DNA from: CAZNNH01 sp964574335
GTDB taxonomy: Bacteria > Acidobacteriota > Vicinamibacteria > Fen-336
Assembly (NCBI GenBank): GCA_964574335.1
Contig: CAZNNH010000052.1
Span: forward strand, 1 to 35,360
DNA: 35,360 bases
Direction of reading: 5' to 3'
Under the pieces are notes generated by a model. It saw only the letters and a program-made list of their open reading frames with translations. It was not told where the DNA came from and did not search any database. The translations under genes and the position numbers were made by a program. Position 1 is the first letter of the stretch. Every line of letters begins with the position of its first letter. Of this stretch, positions 16,589 through 24,266 are shown in pieces.

Positions 16589-16619
16589 GGCCAAAGGTCC
16601 CGGCCACCGGCCTGACTGA

Positions 16620-16649
16620 TTGACCATTCGCCCCAAAAACCCGTATTCT
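16620..16649 (+). promoter_or_regulatory. Sigma70-like promoter before the PP2C gene
   Basis: TTGACC (16620-16625), an 18-base spacer containing an A-tract, then TATTCT (16644-16649). It is among the best consensus matches seen in the window. Predicted start of transcription is near 16656, giving a leader of about 74 bases before ATG 16730. It separates the glmM operon from the signalling genes. Confidence 0.6.
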
Positions 16650-16692
16650 AGGTTCCGACAAAGCGAACCGAATCAACCCAATAGCGTGATGT

Positions 16693-16715
16693 GGCCCCGG
16701 TCCCGCCCCGGGGCC
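16693..16715 (+). promoter_or_regulatory. Strong hairpin in the 5' leader of the PP2C gene
   Basis: GGCCCCGG (16693-16700) pairs perfectly with CCGGGGCC (16708-16715) around a 7-base loop. The stem ends 3 bases before the AGGAG ribosome site (16719-16723). There is no T-run, so it is not a terminator. It could affect ribosome access or transcript stability. Confidence 0.45.
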
Positions 16716-16729
16716 GCCAGGAGCGGGGA

Positions 16730-17491
16730 ATGCTCGAGGCTTATGGTCGGACCGATGTCGGACGCCGACGCAAGCTCAACGAGGACAGCTTCCTCGTGGC
16801 CCCTGACTACAACCTCTACGCGGTATGCGACGGCATGGGGGGGCACAACGCCGGCGAGGTGGCCTCCAAGATGGCCATCGAGACGCTGCAGTCCTTCGTG
16901 GAGAAGAGCCACCGGGAGAAGGAGATCACCTGGCCCTACGGTCTGGACGTCGAGCTCTCCTTCGAGGGGAACCGGATCCAGACGGCGCTCAAGCTTGCCA
17001 ACAAGAAGGTCTTCAAGGCCGCCGACAACCGCGAGGAGTACACGGGGATGGGGACCACCGTGGTGGCGGCGCTGACGGTCGGGAAGATGCTGACGGTCGG
17101 CTCGGCCGGCGACAGCCGCTGCTACCTGCTGCGTGACGGCGTGCTCAGGCAGCTCACCACCGATGACTCGTGGGTGTCGGCCGCCTGGGCCGAGGGGATC
17201 CTGAACTCCGACGAGATCGAACGCCACCCGCTGCGCAACGTGATCACCCGCGCGGTCGGGGCCAAGGAGACCCTGGAGGTCAACATCGTCGAGCAGGAGC
17301 TGCAGGATGGCGACCTGGCCCTGCTCTGCTCGGACGGCCTCCACTCGATGATCTCGAACGAGCAGATCCTGAAGGTGCTCACCCCGCTTCCTGAGAGCCT
17401 CGAGGACGGCAGCGCTCGGCTGGTGGCGGCAGCCAACGAGGCCGGTGGCAAGGACAACGTGACGGTGGTGCTCCTCCGGTACACCAGCTAG
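16730..17491 (+). CDS. PP2C-family Ser/Thr protein phosphatase
   Basis: A Mn/Mg-dependent phosphatase (PppA/PrpC/Stp type) of 253 residues with no membrane segment. Metal-ligand motifs are visible: RRKLNEDSF near 13-21, CDGMGGHNAGEVAS (33-46), GMGTTVVA, GSAGDSRCYLLR, LLCSDGLHSMI and GGKDNVTVVLL. An earlier in-frame ATG at 16691 exists, but ATG 16730 has AGGAG six bases upstream and is chosen. It lies 55 bases before a Ser/Thr kinase gene, and such pairs usually act on the same substrates. An insertion of about 25 residues after the second motif (around SHREKEITWPYGLD) is longer than in minimal PP2Cs. Confidence 0.92.
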   Translation: MLEAYGRTDVGRRRKLNEDSFLVAPDYNLYAVCDGMGGHNAGEVASKMAIETLQSFVEKSHREKEITWPYGLDVELSFEGNRIQTALKLANKKVFKAADNREEYTGMGTTVVAALTVGKMLTVGSAGDSRCYLLRDGVLRQLTTDDSWVSAAWAEGILNSDEIERHPLRNVITRAVGAKETLEVNIVEQELQDGDLALLCSDGLHSMISNEQILKVLTPLPESLEDGSARLVAAANEAGGKDNVTVVLLRYTS

Positions 17492-17546
17492 GCTCCCGGG
17501 TCCGGGGGAGCCGTGTCGGTGGCGGAGGACCTCGCGAGCGTCTGGG

Positions 17547-18782
17547 ATGACGACCTTCGGTCGCTACGAAATCGACGAGAAGCTCGGCGAAGGTGCGATG
17601 GGCGTCGTCCACCGCGCCACCGACCGGATGCTTGGCCGGGTGGTAGCCCTGAAGCTGCTGTCGGCCGAGGGGGCCGAGGACGAGCTCCACAAGCGCTTCC
17701 AGCGCGAGGCGGAGGCGATCGGGCGTCTCGACCATCCCCACATCGTCAAGGTCTTCGACCTGGGCGAGGCCGACGGCCAGCTCTACATGGCGATGGAGCT
17801 GCTCGAGGGAGAAGACCTCCGAAAGCTGATCGAGGAGCCCGCCGCCATCCCGCTGGCGGAGCGGGTGAGGATCCTCGAGGAGATCGCCCTGGGGCTCGGC
17901 TACGCCCACAGCAAGGGCGTCATCCACCGCGACATCAAGCCCGCCAACATCATCGTCAGCGCCGCCGGGCGGGTGAAGCTGCTCGACTTCGGTCTGGCCC
18001 GGGTGGCGACCCGGGCCACCATCACCCGACGCGGGGTGATCCTGGGCACACCCGACTACATGTGCCCGGAGCAGGCCCAGGGGAAGACGGTCGACCCGCG
18101 CTCCGACGTCTTCTCGGCCGGGGCGGTCTTCTATGAGTTCCTCACCCTGCAGAAGCCGTTCATCGGCAAGACCCTGCACTCGGTCCTCTACCAGATCATC
18201 TCGTCCCGGCCGACGCCGGTCCTGACCCTGAACCCGGAGCTACCCGCCCGCCTGGCCGAGGTGGTTCACCAGATGCTGCAGAAGGACCCGGAGCGGCGCT
18301 ACCCCTCGATGGATGCCATCGCCCGCGAGCTGCGGGAGATACGGCTGGCGCTCCGCCGGAGCCATGGCCGGTCCACGCTGCCTGGGCCCAGCGCCTACCC
18401 CAGCCTCACCGAGGAGGCGCGCCTCAAGGCCCGCGAGCAGGTGGCGCGGGGACGCGCCCAGCACGAGGCGGGCTCGTTCGCCTCGGCCATGCGCCTCCTC
18501 GACGAGGCGCTGAGCCTGGACCCGGACTCCCGCGAGGCGGCAGAGCTGCTGTGGCGGGCGGGCCGCAAGGCCCAGCGGGCCCGGACCCGCCCCCCGGACG
18601 ACCCCAAGGCCGCCGCGCGGATCGCCGAGCTCCTGAAGAAGGCGGCGCCCGACGTCCCCGAGGACGGGGCCCGGCACGCCCTCGCCGAGCTGGTGCTGGT
18701 GGCCCCGGACGACGCGCGGGTGATCGAGCTGCTGCGCGAGCGGGCCGAGCGGGTGAAGCCGCGGGTCGGCCTGGGTCGTTGA
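17547..18782 (+). CDS. Soluble Hanks-type Ser/Thr protein kinase with a helical C-terminal tail
   Basis: 411 residues. The kinase domain spans about 1-275 with a Gly loop GEGAMG, Lys36 in VALKLL, HRDIKPANI (catalytic Asp129), DFG (147-149) and a CPE in place of APE in TPDYMCPEQ. The 135-residue C-terminal part has no membrane helix or PASTA repeat, unlike PknB. It contains a TPR-like helical pair (RGRAQHEAGSFASAMRLLDE then ALSLDPDSREAAELLWRAG), suggesting protein-protein contact. The upstream PP2C gene probably encodes its counteracting phosphatase. Substrates are unknown; the neighbouring PilZ and GAF proteins are candidates by position only. No strong ribosome site precedes ATG 17547. Confidence 0.92.
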   Translation: MTTFGRYEIDEKLGEGAMGVVHRATDRMLGRVVALKLLSAEGAEDELHKRFQREAEAIGRLDHPHIVKVFDLGEADGQLYMAMELLEGEDLRKLIEEPAAIPLAERVRILEEIALGLGYAHSKGVIHRDIKPANIIVSAAGRVKLLDFGLARVATRATITRRGVILGTPDYMCPEQAQGKTVDPRSDVFSAGAVFYEFLTLQKPFIGKTLHSVLYQIISSRPTPVLTLNPELPARLAEVVHQMLQKDPERRYPSMDAIARELREIRLALRRSHGRSTLPGPSAYPSLTEEARLKAREQVARGRAQHEAGSFASAMRLLDEALSLDPDSREAAELLWRAGRKAQRARTRPPDDPKAAARIAELLKKAAPDVPEDGARHALAELVLVAPDDARVIELLRERAERVKPRVGLGR

Positions 18783-18788
18783 AGCGTG

Positions 18789-18813
18789 CCCCGCGGCGGT
18801 TTTTGCCACGGGG
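18789..18813 (+). promoter_or_regulatory. Imperfect hairpin between the kinase and PilZ genes
   Basis: CCCCG-C-GGC pairs with GCC-A-CGGGG around a GGTTTTT loop, with one C/A mismatch. It sits just after the kinase stop and before the PilZ ribosome site. The T-run is in the loop, not after the stem, so it is not a classical terminator. It may be an RNA-processing site or chance. Confidence 0.25.
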
Positions 18814-18827
18814 TCGAGCGAGGAACC

Positions 18828-19151
18828 ATGGCGGGTCTGACAGAGCGCGGAAGGCGCCTGGGGCTCCGGCTTCCGGTCCGGGTCAGCGGCAACGACGAGA
18901 GGGGGGCCCCTTTCGCCGAGGTCACACGTACCCTGAACGTGAGCGGCGGCGGGGTCTGCTTCGAGTCCCGGCAGAGGCTGGCGCCGGGTCTCCGCCTCAC
19001 CCTGTACGTGTCCCTCCCCTTGCCCCTCCGCAGGCGCTTTGGAGGGCGCCCCGTGTACCGGGTCCGGGCTGTCATCTGCCGGGTGGAGCGTTTCGAGGCC
19101 GAGGGGGTGTCGCGGATCGGTGCCCGCTTCCTGGGGGAGGTCGAGGCGTAG
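18828..19151 (+). CDS. Single-domain PilZ protein
   Basis: 107 residues, the size of a stand-alone PilZ domain, which usually binds cyclic di-GMP. Both consensus elements are present: an R-x-x-x-R in RRLGLRLPVRV and the N-x-S-x-x-G element in LNVSGGGVCF. Strand residues such as LTLYVSLPLPL fit the barrel. Start ATG 18828 is preferred (AGGAA just upstream) over the in-frame GTG at 18786, which lies in the hairpin. It follows the kinase by 45 bases and may share its transcript, which would place a c-di-GMP reader beside a phosphorylation pair. That link is inference. Confidence 0.8.
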   Translation: MAGLTERGRRLGLRLPVRVSGNDERGAPFAEVTRTLNVSGGGVCFESRQRLAPGLRLTLYVSLPLPLRRRFGGRPVYRVRAVICRVERFEAEGVSRIGARFLGEVEA

Positions 19152-19168
19152 CCTTCCGGGACACCCTG

Positions 19169-19195
19169 TTGCGTGGCTTTCGCCCCTGATATAAT
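19169..19195 (+). promoter_or_regulatory. Promoter before the SDR gene
   Basis: A perfect TATAAT (19190-19195), rare in this GC-rich window, with TTGCGT (19169-19174) upstream. The 15-base spacer is short. Transcription would begin near 19202, about 27 bases before ATG 19229, so the SDR gene probably opens a new transcription unit. Confidence 0.5.
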
Positions 19196-19228
19196 CGCCC
19201 GGCTTTGGAGGTCCTTCGTCCGGCACCG

Positions 19229-19957
19229 ATGGGGCAGCCGAGGCTCGCGGGTAAGGTCGTGGCCGTCACCGGTGGTGGGCGCGGCCTGGGACAGGCGATC
19301 GTCCTGGCCTGCGCCGCCGAAGGGGCGGACGTGGCGCTCTCCTGCCATCGAGGGCGGCGTGAGGCCGAGGAGACGGCGCGGCGTCTGGCAGAGGACGGGC
19401 GTCGAGCCGAGGTCGTTCCCGCCGACGCGCGGGTCCCCGGAGAGATGGCCGAGTTCGTCGACGAGGCGGCGCGCCGCCTCGGCGGCCTCGACGTGCTGGT
19501 GAACAACGTCGGGGTGTTCCGGGCGGTGCCTATCGAGGAGCTGAGCGAGGAGGTGCTCGACGAGGCCTTCGACGTCAACGTCAAGGCGGCGATCCTGGCA
19601 TCGCGGGCCGCTGCGCCCCACATGCTGAGGCGCGGCGGCGGTGCGATCGTCAACGTGGCCAGCTTGGGAGGGCAGCGCCCCTGGCGCCGGCACCTTCCCT
19701 ACTGCGTCTCCAAGGCGGCATTGATCATGGCGACCCAGTGCCTGGCCCTGGCCCTGGCCCCGGAGATCCGGGTCAACGCGGTCGCGCCCTGGATCCTGGA
19801 GCCGCCCGGGGCCGATCCGGAGCTGCGGCAACGGGCGCCGCAGGGACGGTTTGGGACCCATCGAGAGGCGGTGGAGGCGGTGCTGTTCCTGGCCTCCGCG
19901 GCCGGCTTCACGACCGGCGAGGTGCTGCGGATCGACGGTGGCCGTGGCCTCGCGTAG
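19229..19957 (+). CDS. Short-chain dehydrogenase/reductase (FabG-like)
   Basis: 242 residues with a classical SDR Rossmann fold. The nucleotide motif TGGGRGLG is at 14-21, NNVG (92-95) replaces the usual NNAG, and the catalytic residues are Ser145, Tyr158 and Lys162 in the YxxxK element YCVSK. The C-terminal DGGRGLA matches the 'vDGG' end of FabG-type enzymes. SDRs reduce or oxidise carbonyls/alcohols with NAD(P)(H); the substrate cannot be deduced. A TTG at 19205 in the same frame is possible, with a GGAGG right after it, but ATG 19229 lies at the family's usual distance from the fold. Confidence 0.88.
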   Translation: MGQPRLAGKVVAVTGGGRGLGQAIVLACAAEGADVALSCHRGRREAEETARRLAEDGRRAEVVPADARVPGEMAEFVDEAARRLGGLDVLVNNVGVFRAVPIEELSEEVLDEAFDVNVKAAILASRAAAPHMLRRGGGAIVNVASLGGQRPWRRHLPYCVSKAALIMATQCLALALAPEIRVNAVAPWILEPPGADPELRQRAPQGRFGTHREAVEAVLFLASAAGFTTGEVLRIDGGRGLA

Positions 19958-19991
19958 TGACAAGACACTTGAGACAGGAGAAGAGATTCGA

Positions 19992-20516
19992 GTGAACATG
20001 ACAGCAATGGCAAGAGATGAGGAGAAGCCCTGGAAGACCAACCTGGCGAGAAAGGCGGTCCTGCGGCGTGAGCAGGTCCTGCACGAGCTCGAGGAGGCGA
20101 TCAAGAAGGCCCCTGCGTTCGAGGACGCGCTGAGGCTGGCCGTCGAGACGCTCAAGGACAAGTTCGCCCGCTTCACCGCGGTCTCCGCCTACGTGGCGGA
20201 CGGTGAGAGCCTGGCCATCCACACCGCCCTGGACCGGCCCGAAGGGCCGGAGCGGGTCCCGTCCGACGACGGGCCGCTGGCCAAGGCGGCGCAGAGCGCC
20301 CGTCCGACCGTGGTCAAGAACCTGGCCGGCGACGAGGCCTGGGCCGGAGTGGGCCTGAAGGCCGGCAGCGTGATGGTCTCGCCGGTGCGCACCGAGGCGG
20401 GCCTGTGGGCGATCCTCGAGATCTGGAGCGACTTCCGGGACGCCTTCCCGCCCGCCGACGTGGACCTGCTCGACAAGGTCACCCGGGCGCTGGCCCGCAA
20501 GACGCCGGCGACCTAG
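19992..20516 (+). CDS. GAF-domain protein
   Basis: 174 residues, soluble. The N-terminal 50 residues are helical and charged (RREQVLHELEEAIKKAPAFE). The remainder matches a GAF fold: FARFTAVSAYVADGESL, an internal PLAKAAQSARPTVVKNL and the closing VSPVRTEAGLWAILEIWSD. The LDKVTRALARK end helix is also typical. No cysteines of the kind used by methionine-sulfoxide reductase GAF enzymes or chromophore-binding GAFs are seen, so the ligand is open. Start GTG 19992 has AAGAG 6 bases upstream, and ATG 19998 is an alternative. The gene starts 34 bases after the SDR gene. Confidence 0.75.
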   Translation: MNMTAMARDEEKPWKTNLARKAVLRREQVLHELEEAIKKAPAFEDALRLAVETLKDKFARFTAVSAYVADGESLAIHTALDRPEGPERVPSDDGPLAKAAQSARPTVVKNLAGDEAWAGVGLKAGSVMVSPVRTEAGLWAILEIWSDFRDAFPPADVDLLDKVTRALARKTPAT

Positions 20517-20566
20517 CGGATCCTCGGGCAAGGCTCGCCGGCACCGACATCAACCAGCGCGGTCCC

Positions 20567-21487
20567 TTGAGCGCCAGAGCTCCAGGCGACGGCTCGCCGC
20601 GTCTCGGCGGCATCCTGCCTCCGCTCGTCACCCCCTTCCGGCCGGACGGAGCCCTGGACCTGCCCGCGTTCGAGGCCAACCTGGAGGCCTACGCGGCCTT
20701 CGACCTCGAGGGCTATCTGGTCCTCGGCTCGAACGGAGAAGCGCCCAGCCTGGACGAGCGCGAGAAGCTCTCGCTGGTCGCCGCCGCTCGCCATGGGGCG
20801 GGGAGACGTCTTCTGCTGGTGGGCGCCGGCCTCGAGTCGACCGAGGCGACGGCGTCCTTGTGCCGCAGGGTCGCGGACCTCGGCGCCGACGGCGTGCTGG
20901 TGCTCACCCCCCACTACTACCGTAGCCAGATGACGGTCCCCGTCCTGCGCCAGCACTACGAGCGGGTGGCCGACGCCTCGCCGGTGCCGGTGTATCTCTA
21001 CACGGTGCCGGCGTTCACCGGCGTGGCCTGCCCTCCCGAGCTTCCGGGCCTGCTGGCGTCGCACCCGAACATCGCCGGCATCAAGGAGTCGAGCGGCGAT
21101 CTGGCCCTGATGGGGCAGATCCTGGCCACCACCCCCGAGGGCTTCGCCGTGGCCTGCGGCTCGGCTCCCGTGCTCTACCCGGCGCTGTGTCTGGGCGCAG
21201 CGGCGGGGATCCTGGCGGTGGCCTGCTGCGCCCCGGGGCCGGTGGCCAGGCTGTTCCGGGCGGCCCGGCACGGTGAGCACGAGGAGGCCCGTCGCCTACA
21301 GGCGGCGCTTCTACCGTTGGCGACGGCCGTCACCAAGAAGCACGGCGTGGCCGGCCTGAAGCTGGCCCTCACGCTGGCCGGCTTCCGGGGCGGCGAGGTC
21401 CGCCCGCCGCTGCGTCCCGTGGAGCTGCCGGCGAGAGACGAGCTCCGGAAGACCCTGGAGCGGGTCACGGTCGCGGTCGGCTCGTAG
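20567..21487 (+). CDS. DHDPS-family aldolase, 4-hydroxy-2-oxoglutarate aldolase-like
   Basis: 306 residues from TTG 20567, the only sensible start before the TIM barrel. It is a class I (Schiff-base) aldolase/lyase: Lys173 in IAGIKESSGD and Tyr145 in YLYTVPAFTG are the catalytic pair. DapA uses GTTGE at its substrate loop, whereas this protein has GSNGE (54-58). GSNGE, TPHYYRSQM, VADASPVPV, AVTKKHGVAGLK and the GG-P-RPPL end are reminiscent of animal HOGA1, which splits 4-hydroxy-2-oxoglutarate to pyruvate and glyoxylate. This comparison is from memory. A role in hydroxyproline or related keto-acid breakdown is therefore likelier than lysine synthesis. It is convergent with the lipid kinase gene only 5 bases away. 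Confidence 0.82.
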   Translation: MSARAPGDGSPRLGGILPPLVTPFRPDGALDLPAFEANLEAYAAFDLEGYLVLGSNGEAPSLDEREKLSLVAAARHGAGRRLLLVGAGLESTEATASLCRRVADLGADGVLVLTPHYYRSQMTVPVLRQHYERVADASPVPVYLYTVPAFTGVACPPELPGLLASHPNIAGIKESSGDLALMGQILATTPEGFAVACGSAPVLYPALCLGAAAGILAVACCAPGPVARLFRAARHGEHEEARRLQAALLPLATAVTKKHGVAGLKLALTLAGFRGGEVRPPLRPVELPARDELRKTLERVTVAVGS

Positions 21488-21492
21488 CCTCC

Positions 21493-22413
21493 CTACGCCC
21501 CGTTCTCTTCCTGGAACGGCCCGCCCCGGGCCTCGGTGGTGGCGGTGGGCACCAGCACCCGCAGGGCGCGCCGGAGCAGCCGCACCTCCAGCCGATCGGC
21601 GGCGCCGGCCGGCTCGCCGTCCCGGTGGAAGGGTGTGTGGCCCTCGACCACCACGTGACGCGCCTGGATCTGGCGGTAGTGTCGGAAGTGCTCGATGCCG
21701 CCCAGGAACAGGCGTGGAGCGGCCAGCAGGATCTCGGCCAGAGACGCCGCGCCCAGGATCACGCACTCGAGCCGCCCGTCGTCGAGCACCGCCCGGGGTG
21801 CGACGACCGCGCCGCCCCCATACTGGCGCCCATTGAAGAAGGCCACGATCATGGCTCGGGAGGTGTGGCGCTCGCCGTTCGCCTCGATGGTGAAGGTCCG
21901 GGCCCGGTAGGACCGGACCGCCGCCACCGAGAGCCTCACGTAGGAGAGCACCCCCCGGCGCCCCCCCCTCCGCCCGTGCGCCGCAAACGCCTCGCCGATC
22001 TCGGCGTCGAACCCGGCGCCCGCCACGTTCAGAAAGGGCTTCTCGTTGACCAGCCCCACGTCCACGCTCCGGACCACGCCCCCCTCCAGTTGGCGCAGGG
22101 CCGCCTCGGGATGCAGCCGGATCCCCAGCGTCCGCGCCAGGCCGTTCCCGGAGCCGACCGGGAGCAGGCCGAGGGTCGCGGGGGTGTCCAGCAGCGACTC
22201 GGCGACCTCATTGGCGGTGCCGTCGCCTCCCGCCGCGAGCACGACGTCGCAGCCGGCGTCGACTGCCCGGGCTGCCAGCTCGCGGGCATGGCCGGGCGCC
22301 TCGGTGGTGAAGATGGTCAGCTCACCCCAGGCGTGCCGCCGTCGCTCCAGCGCGCGAAGCGCCCGGTGGGCGGCCACGCCGGCGCGTGGGTTGAGGATCG
22401 CGCTGACCTTCAT
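21493..22413 (-). CDS. Diacylglycerol kinase-family lipid kinase (DagK/YegS-like)
   Basis: 306 residues. The ATP site is GGDGTANEV (62-70), preceded by ILNPRAG near the N-terminus and followed by LLPVGSGNGLARTLG. GAGFDAEIG and DDGRLE are further family marks. These enzymes phosphorylate diacylglycerol, sphingoid bases or similar lipids, with sequence giving no finer call. The start ATG 22413 overlaps the stop of the glycosyltransferase by 4 bases (ATGA), with GAGGTGG upstream, so the two are translated together. The pairing suggests a glycolipid or membrane-lipid task, as inference. Confidence 0.88.
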   Translation of the reverse strand: MKVSAILNPRAGVAAHRALRALERRRHAWGELTIFTTEAPGHARELAARAVDAGCDVVLAAGGDGTANEVAESLLDTPATLGLLPVGSGNGLARTLGIRLHPEAALRQLEGGVVRSVDVGLVNEKPFLNVAGAGFDAEIGEAFAAHGRRGGRRGVLSYVRLSVAAVRSYRARTFTIEANGERHTSRAMIVAFFNGRQYGGGAVVAPRAVLDDGRLECVILGAASLAEILLAAPRLFLGGIEHFRHYRQIQARHVVVEGHTPFHRDGEPAGAADRLEVRLLRRALRVLVPTATTEARGGPFQEENGA

Positions 22414-23486
22414 CGGACCACCTCGGCGTAGACCTCCAACGTTCTCTCCACCATGCGGTCGGCGCTGAAGAGAGACTCGAAGCGCTGTCGGCCGGCGCGG
22501 CCCATCGCTTCCCGCCGATCGGGATCCGCCAGCACGTCGAGAAGCGCCCGGGCCAGCGCCGCCGGATCGCCGGGTGGCGCCAGCCGTCCCGTCTCCCCAT
22601 CCTCCACCGCGTCCGGGATGCCTCCGGCGGCGGTGGCTACCGCGGCCCGCGAGAAGCACATGGCGTCGAGCAGGCTGGTGCCCAGGCCCTCCAGCTTGGA
22701 AGAGAGGCAGAACAAGGTGAAGGCCGGGATCAGCCGGTCGAGGTCGTGCCGGAACCCGGCCAGGACGAACCGCCGGCCCAGCCCAAGGGCCCGCACGTGC
22801 GCCTCGATGTCGCCTCTCCGCTCGCCCTCGCCCGCCACCACGAAGTGCGTCTCCGGCCGCTCCCGTACCACCAGCGCCGCCGCCTCGACCAGGGTGGCGT
22901 GGTCCTTGTGATCGACCAGGGCAGCGACGTTGCCGACCACCGCCGCCCCCGGCGGGACGCCGAGCCCGGCCAGCAGCTCGGCGCCGCCGGGCAGCGGCGG
23001 CCGGTCGGCCACCCCCTCGTGAACCAGGCGGAGCTTCTCCGGCCCGATCCCATCTGCCTCGAGGATCTTGGCGATGGCACGGCTGACGACGACCACCCGG
23101 TCCGCCGCCCGGTACTTGGCCCGCGACAGCCGTCCGTTGAGCGGGAAATCGACCCGGCGGGTCGCGACCGCGGCCACTCCTGGCCAAAGCCGCCGGGCCA
23201 GAAGCCCGGCGGCCAGGGCGTGCGGGTCGTGGAGCTGCACGACCGCCGGCCGTTCCCGGCGCAGCACCGAAACCAGACCGAGGGTGGCGGCGGGAGAGAC
23301 GTCGCCATGGAAGCGAAGGGGATGGACCTCGAGGCCGGCGTCGCGACAGCGCCGCTCGAGCGAGCCGCCCGCCTGGCAGGCCACGCTCACACGGTGGCCG
23401 TGCCGGGCCATCCCGGCCGCCGTGAGCAGGACCTGGCTCTGGCCCCCGCGCCATCCGCGGGCGCTGTCGATGTGGAGGATTCGCAT
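22410..23486 (-). CDS. GT4-family glycosyltransferase
   Basis: 358 residues with the GT-B fold. The N-domain opens MRILHIDSARGWRGGQSQV, with the Gly-Gly acceptor-side loop. The C-domain has VGNVAALVDHKDHATLVEAA, VVAGEGERRGDIEA and the nucleotide-sugar region SKLEGLGTSLLDAM, where the E-x7-E element ends in Asp. It would transfer a hexose from a nucleotide sugar to a lipid or glycan on the cytoplasmic side. It leads a two-gene unit with the diacylglycerol-kinase-like gene. Upstream, a TATGCT (minus strand, 23525-23530) is a weak -10 candidate. Confidence 0.9.
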   Translation of the reverse strand: MRILHIDSARGWRGGQSQVLLTAAGMARHGHRVSVACQAGGSLERRCRDAGLEVHPLRFHGDVSPAATLGLVSVLRRERPAVVQLHDPHALAAGLLARRLWPGVAAVATRRVDFPLNGRLSRAKYRAADRVVVVSRAIAKILEADGIGPEKLRLVHEGVADRPPLPGGAELLAGLGVPPGAAVVGNVAALVDHKDHATLVEAAALVVRERPETHFVVAGEGERRGDIEAHVRALGLGRRFVLAGFRHDLDRLIPAFTLFCLSSKLEGLGTSLLDAMCFSRAAVATAAGGIPDAVEDGETGRLAPPGDPAALARALLDVLADPDRREAMGRAGRQRFESLFSADRMVERTLEVYAEVVR

Positions 23487-23578
23487 CGTGGTCGGCGCTC
23501 CGGCAGGCCGGCGCGCACCCGCGAAGCATAGCAGCCTCCCGCTCCGCGGGCCGCGCCCCTCGACGCCGGAGCCGCGGT

Positions 23579-23607
23579 TTGGGCGCGCCGCACGCCCTGG
23601 CTAGAAT
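23579..23607 (+). promoter_or_regulatory. Promoter of pyrE
   Basis: TTGGGC (23579-23584), a 17-base spacer and TAGAAT (23602-23607). The pyrE ATG is at 23617, so the leader would be only a few bases long, and no Shine-Dalgarno sequence is visible. The transcript may be leaderless. Confidence 0.45.
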
Positions 23608-23616
23608 GGCGCCACC

Positions 23617-24243
23617 ATGGCCGAAACAGACGAGACGCTACTGGAGCTCTTCCGCAAGCAGGGGGCGCTGCTCGAGGGGCACTTCGTGCTGACCTCGGGG
23701 CGACACTCGGCGCACTACCTTCAGTGCGCGCGGGTGCTGATGGAGCCGGCGCTGGCCACCCGCCTCGGCAGGAGGCTGGCCAAGAAGATCCGCCCGTTGC
23801 TGCGCGGGGACGAGCCGACCGCCGCGGTGGCGCCGGCGGTGGGGGGGGTGCTGGTCGCCCACGAGGTGGCCCGCGCTCTCGGCTGCCGCGGCCTGTTCAC
23901 CGAGCGTCAGGGCGGCGTGATGACGTTGCGCCGCGGCTTCCGTCTGGGCCCGGGCGACCTGGTGGTGGTGGTCGAGGACGTGATCACCACCGGCGGGTCG
24001 ACTCGGGAGGTGATCGAGGCGGTGAGGGGCCTCGGGGCCCGGGTGCTGGCCGCGGGAAGCCTGGTCGATCGCAGCGGAGGCCGCGCCGACCTCGGAGTGC
24101 CGAGCTGCAGCCTGCTGACCCTCGAGGTGGAGAACCACCTGCCCGAGGACTGCCCACTGTGCCGCTCGGGCTCGCCGGCGATCAAGCCCGGCTCGCGTGA
24201 TCTGGGCGCCGGGTCTCCGCCGGCCGCTCCCGCCGGAGCTTGA
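23617..24243 (+). CDS. pyrE: Orotate phosphoribosyltransferase
   Basis: Makes OMP from orotate and PRPP in pyrimidine synthesis. 208 residues. The N-terminal FVLTSGRHSAHYLQCARV is the orotate-binding region, and VAPAVGGVLVAHEVARAL and FTERQGGVMTLRRGF follow. The PRPP loop is VVVVEDVITTGGSTRE. VENHLPEDCPLC then SGSPAIKPGSRD is the C-terminal extension of the longer PyrE subfamily. The extra tail after that is Pro/Ala-rich. The ATG at 23617 is set by the adjacent promoter. A TTG overlapping its stop could start truA, but a later ATG is better. Confidence 0.95.
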   Translation: MAETDETLLELFRKQGALLEGHFVLTSGRHSAHYLQCARVLMEPALATRLGRRLAKKIRPLLRGDEPTAAVAPAVGGVLVAHEVARALGCRGLFTERQGGVMTLRRGFRLGPGDLVVVVEDVITTGGSTREVIEAVRGLGARVLAAGSLVDRSGGRADLGVPSCSLLTLEVENHLPEDCPLCRSGSPAIKPGSRDLGAGSPPAAPAGA

Positions 24244-24266
24244 GTCGGCGCCAGGCGGGGTGCCCG

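Noticed and set aside
18786..18827. GTG start adding 14 residues to the PilZ protein
   Set aside because: The codons lie within a hairpin, and the later ATG has a ribosome site and fits the domain start.
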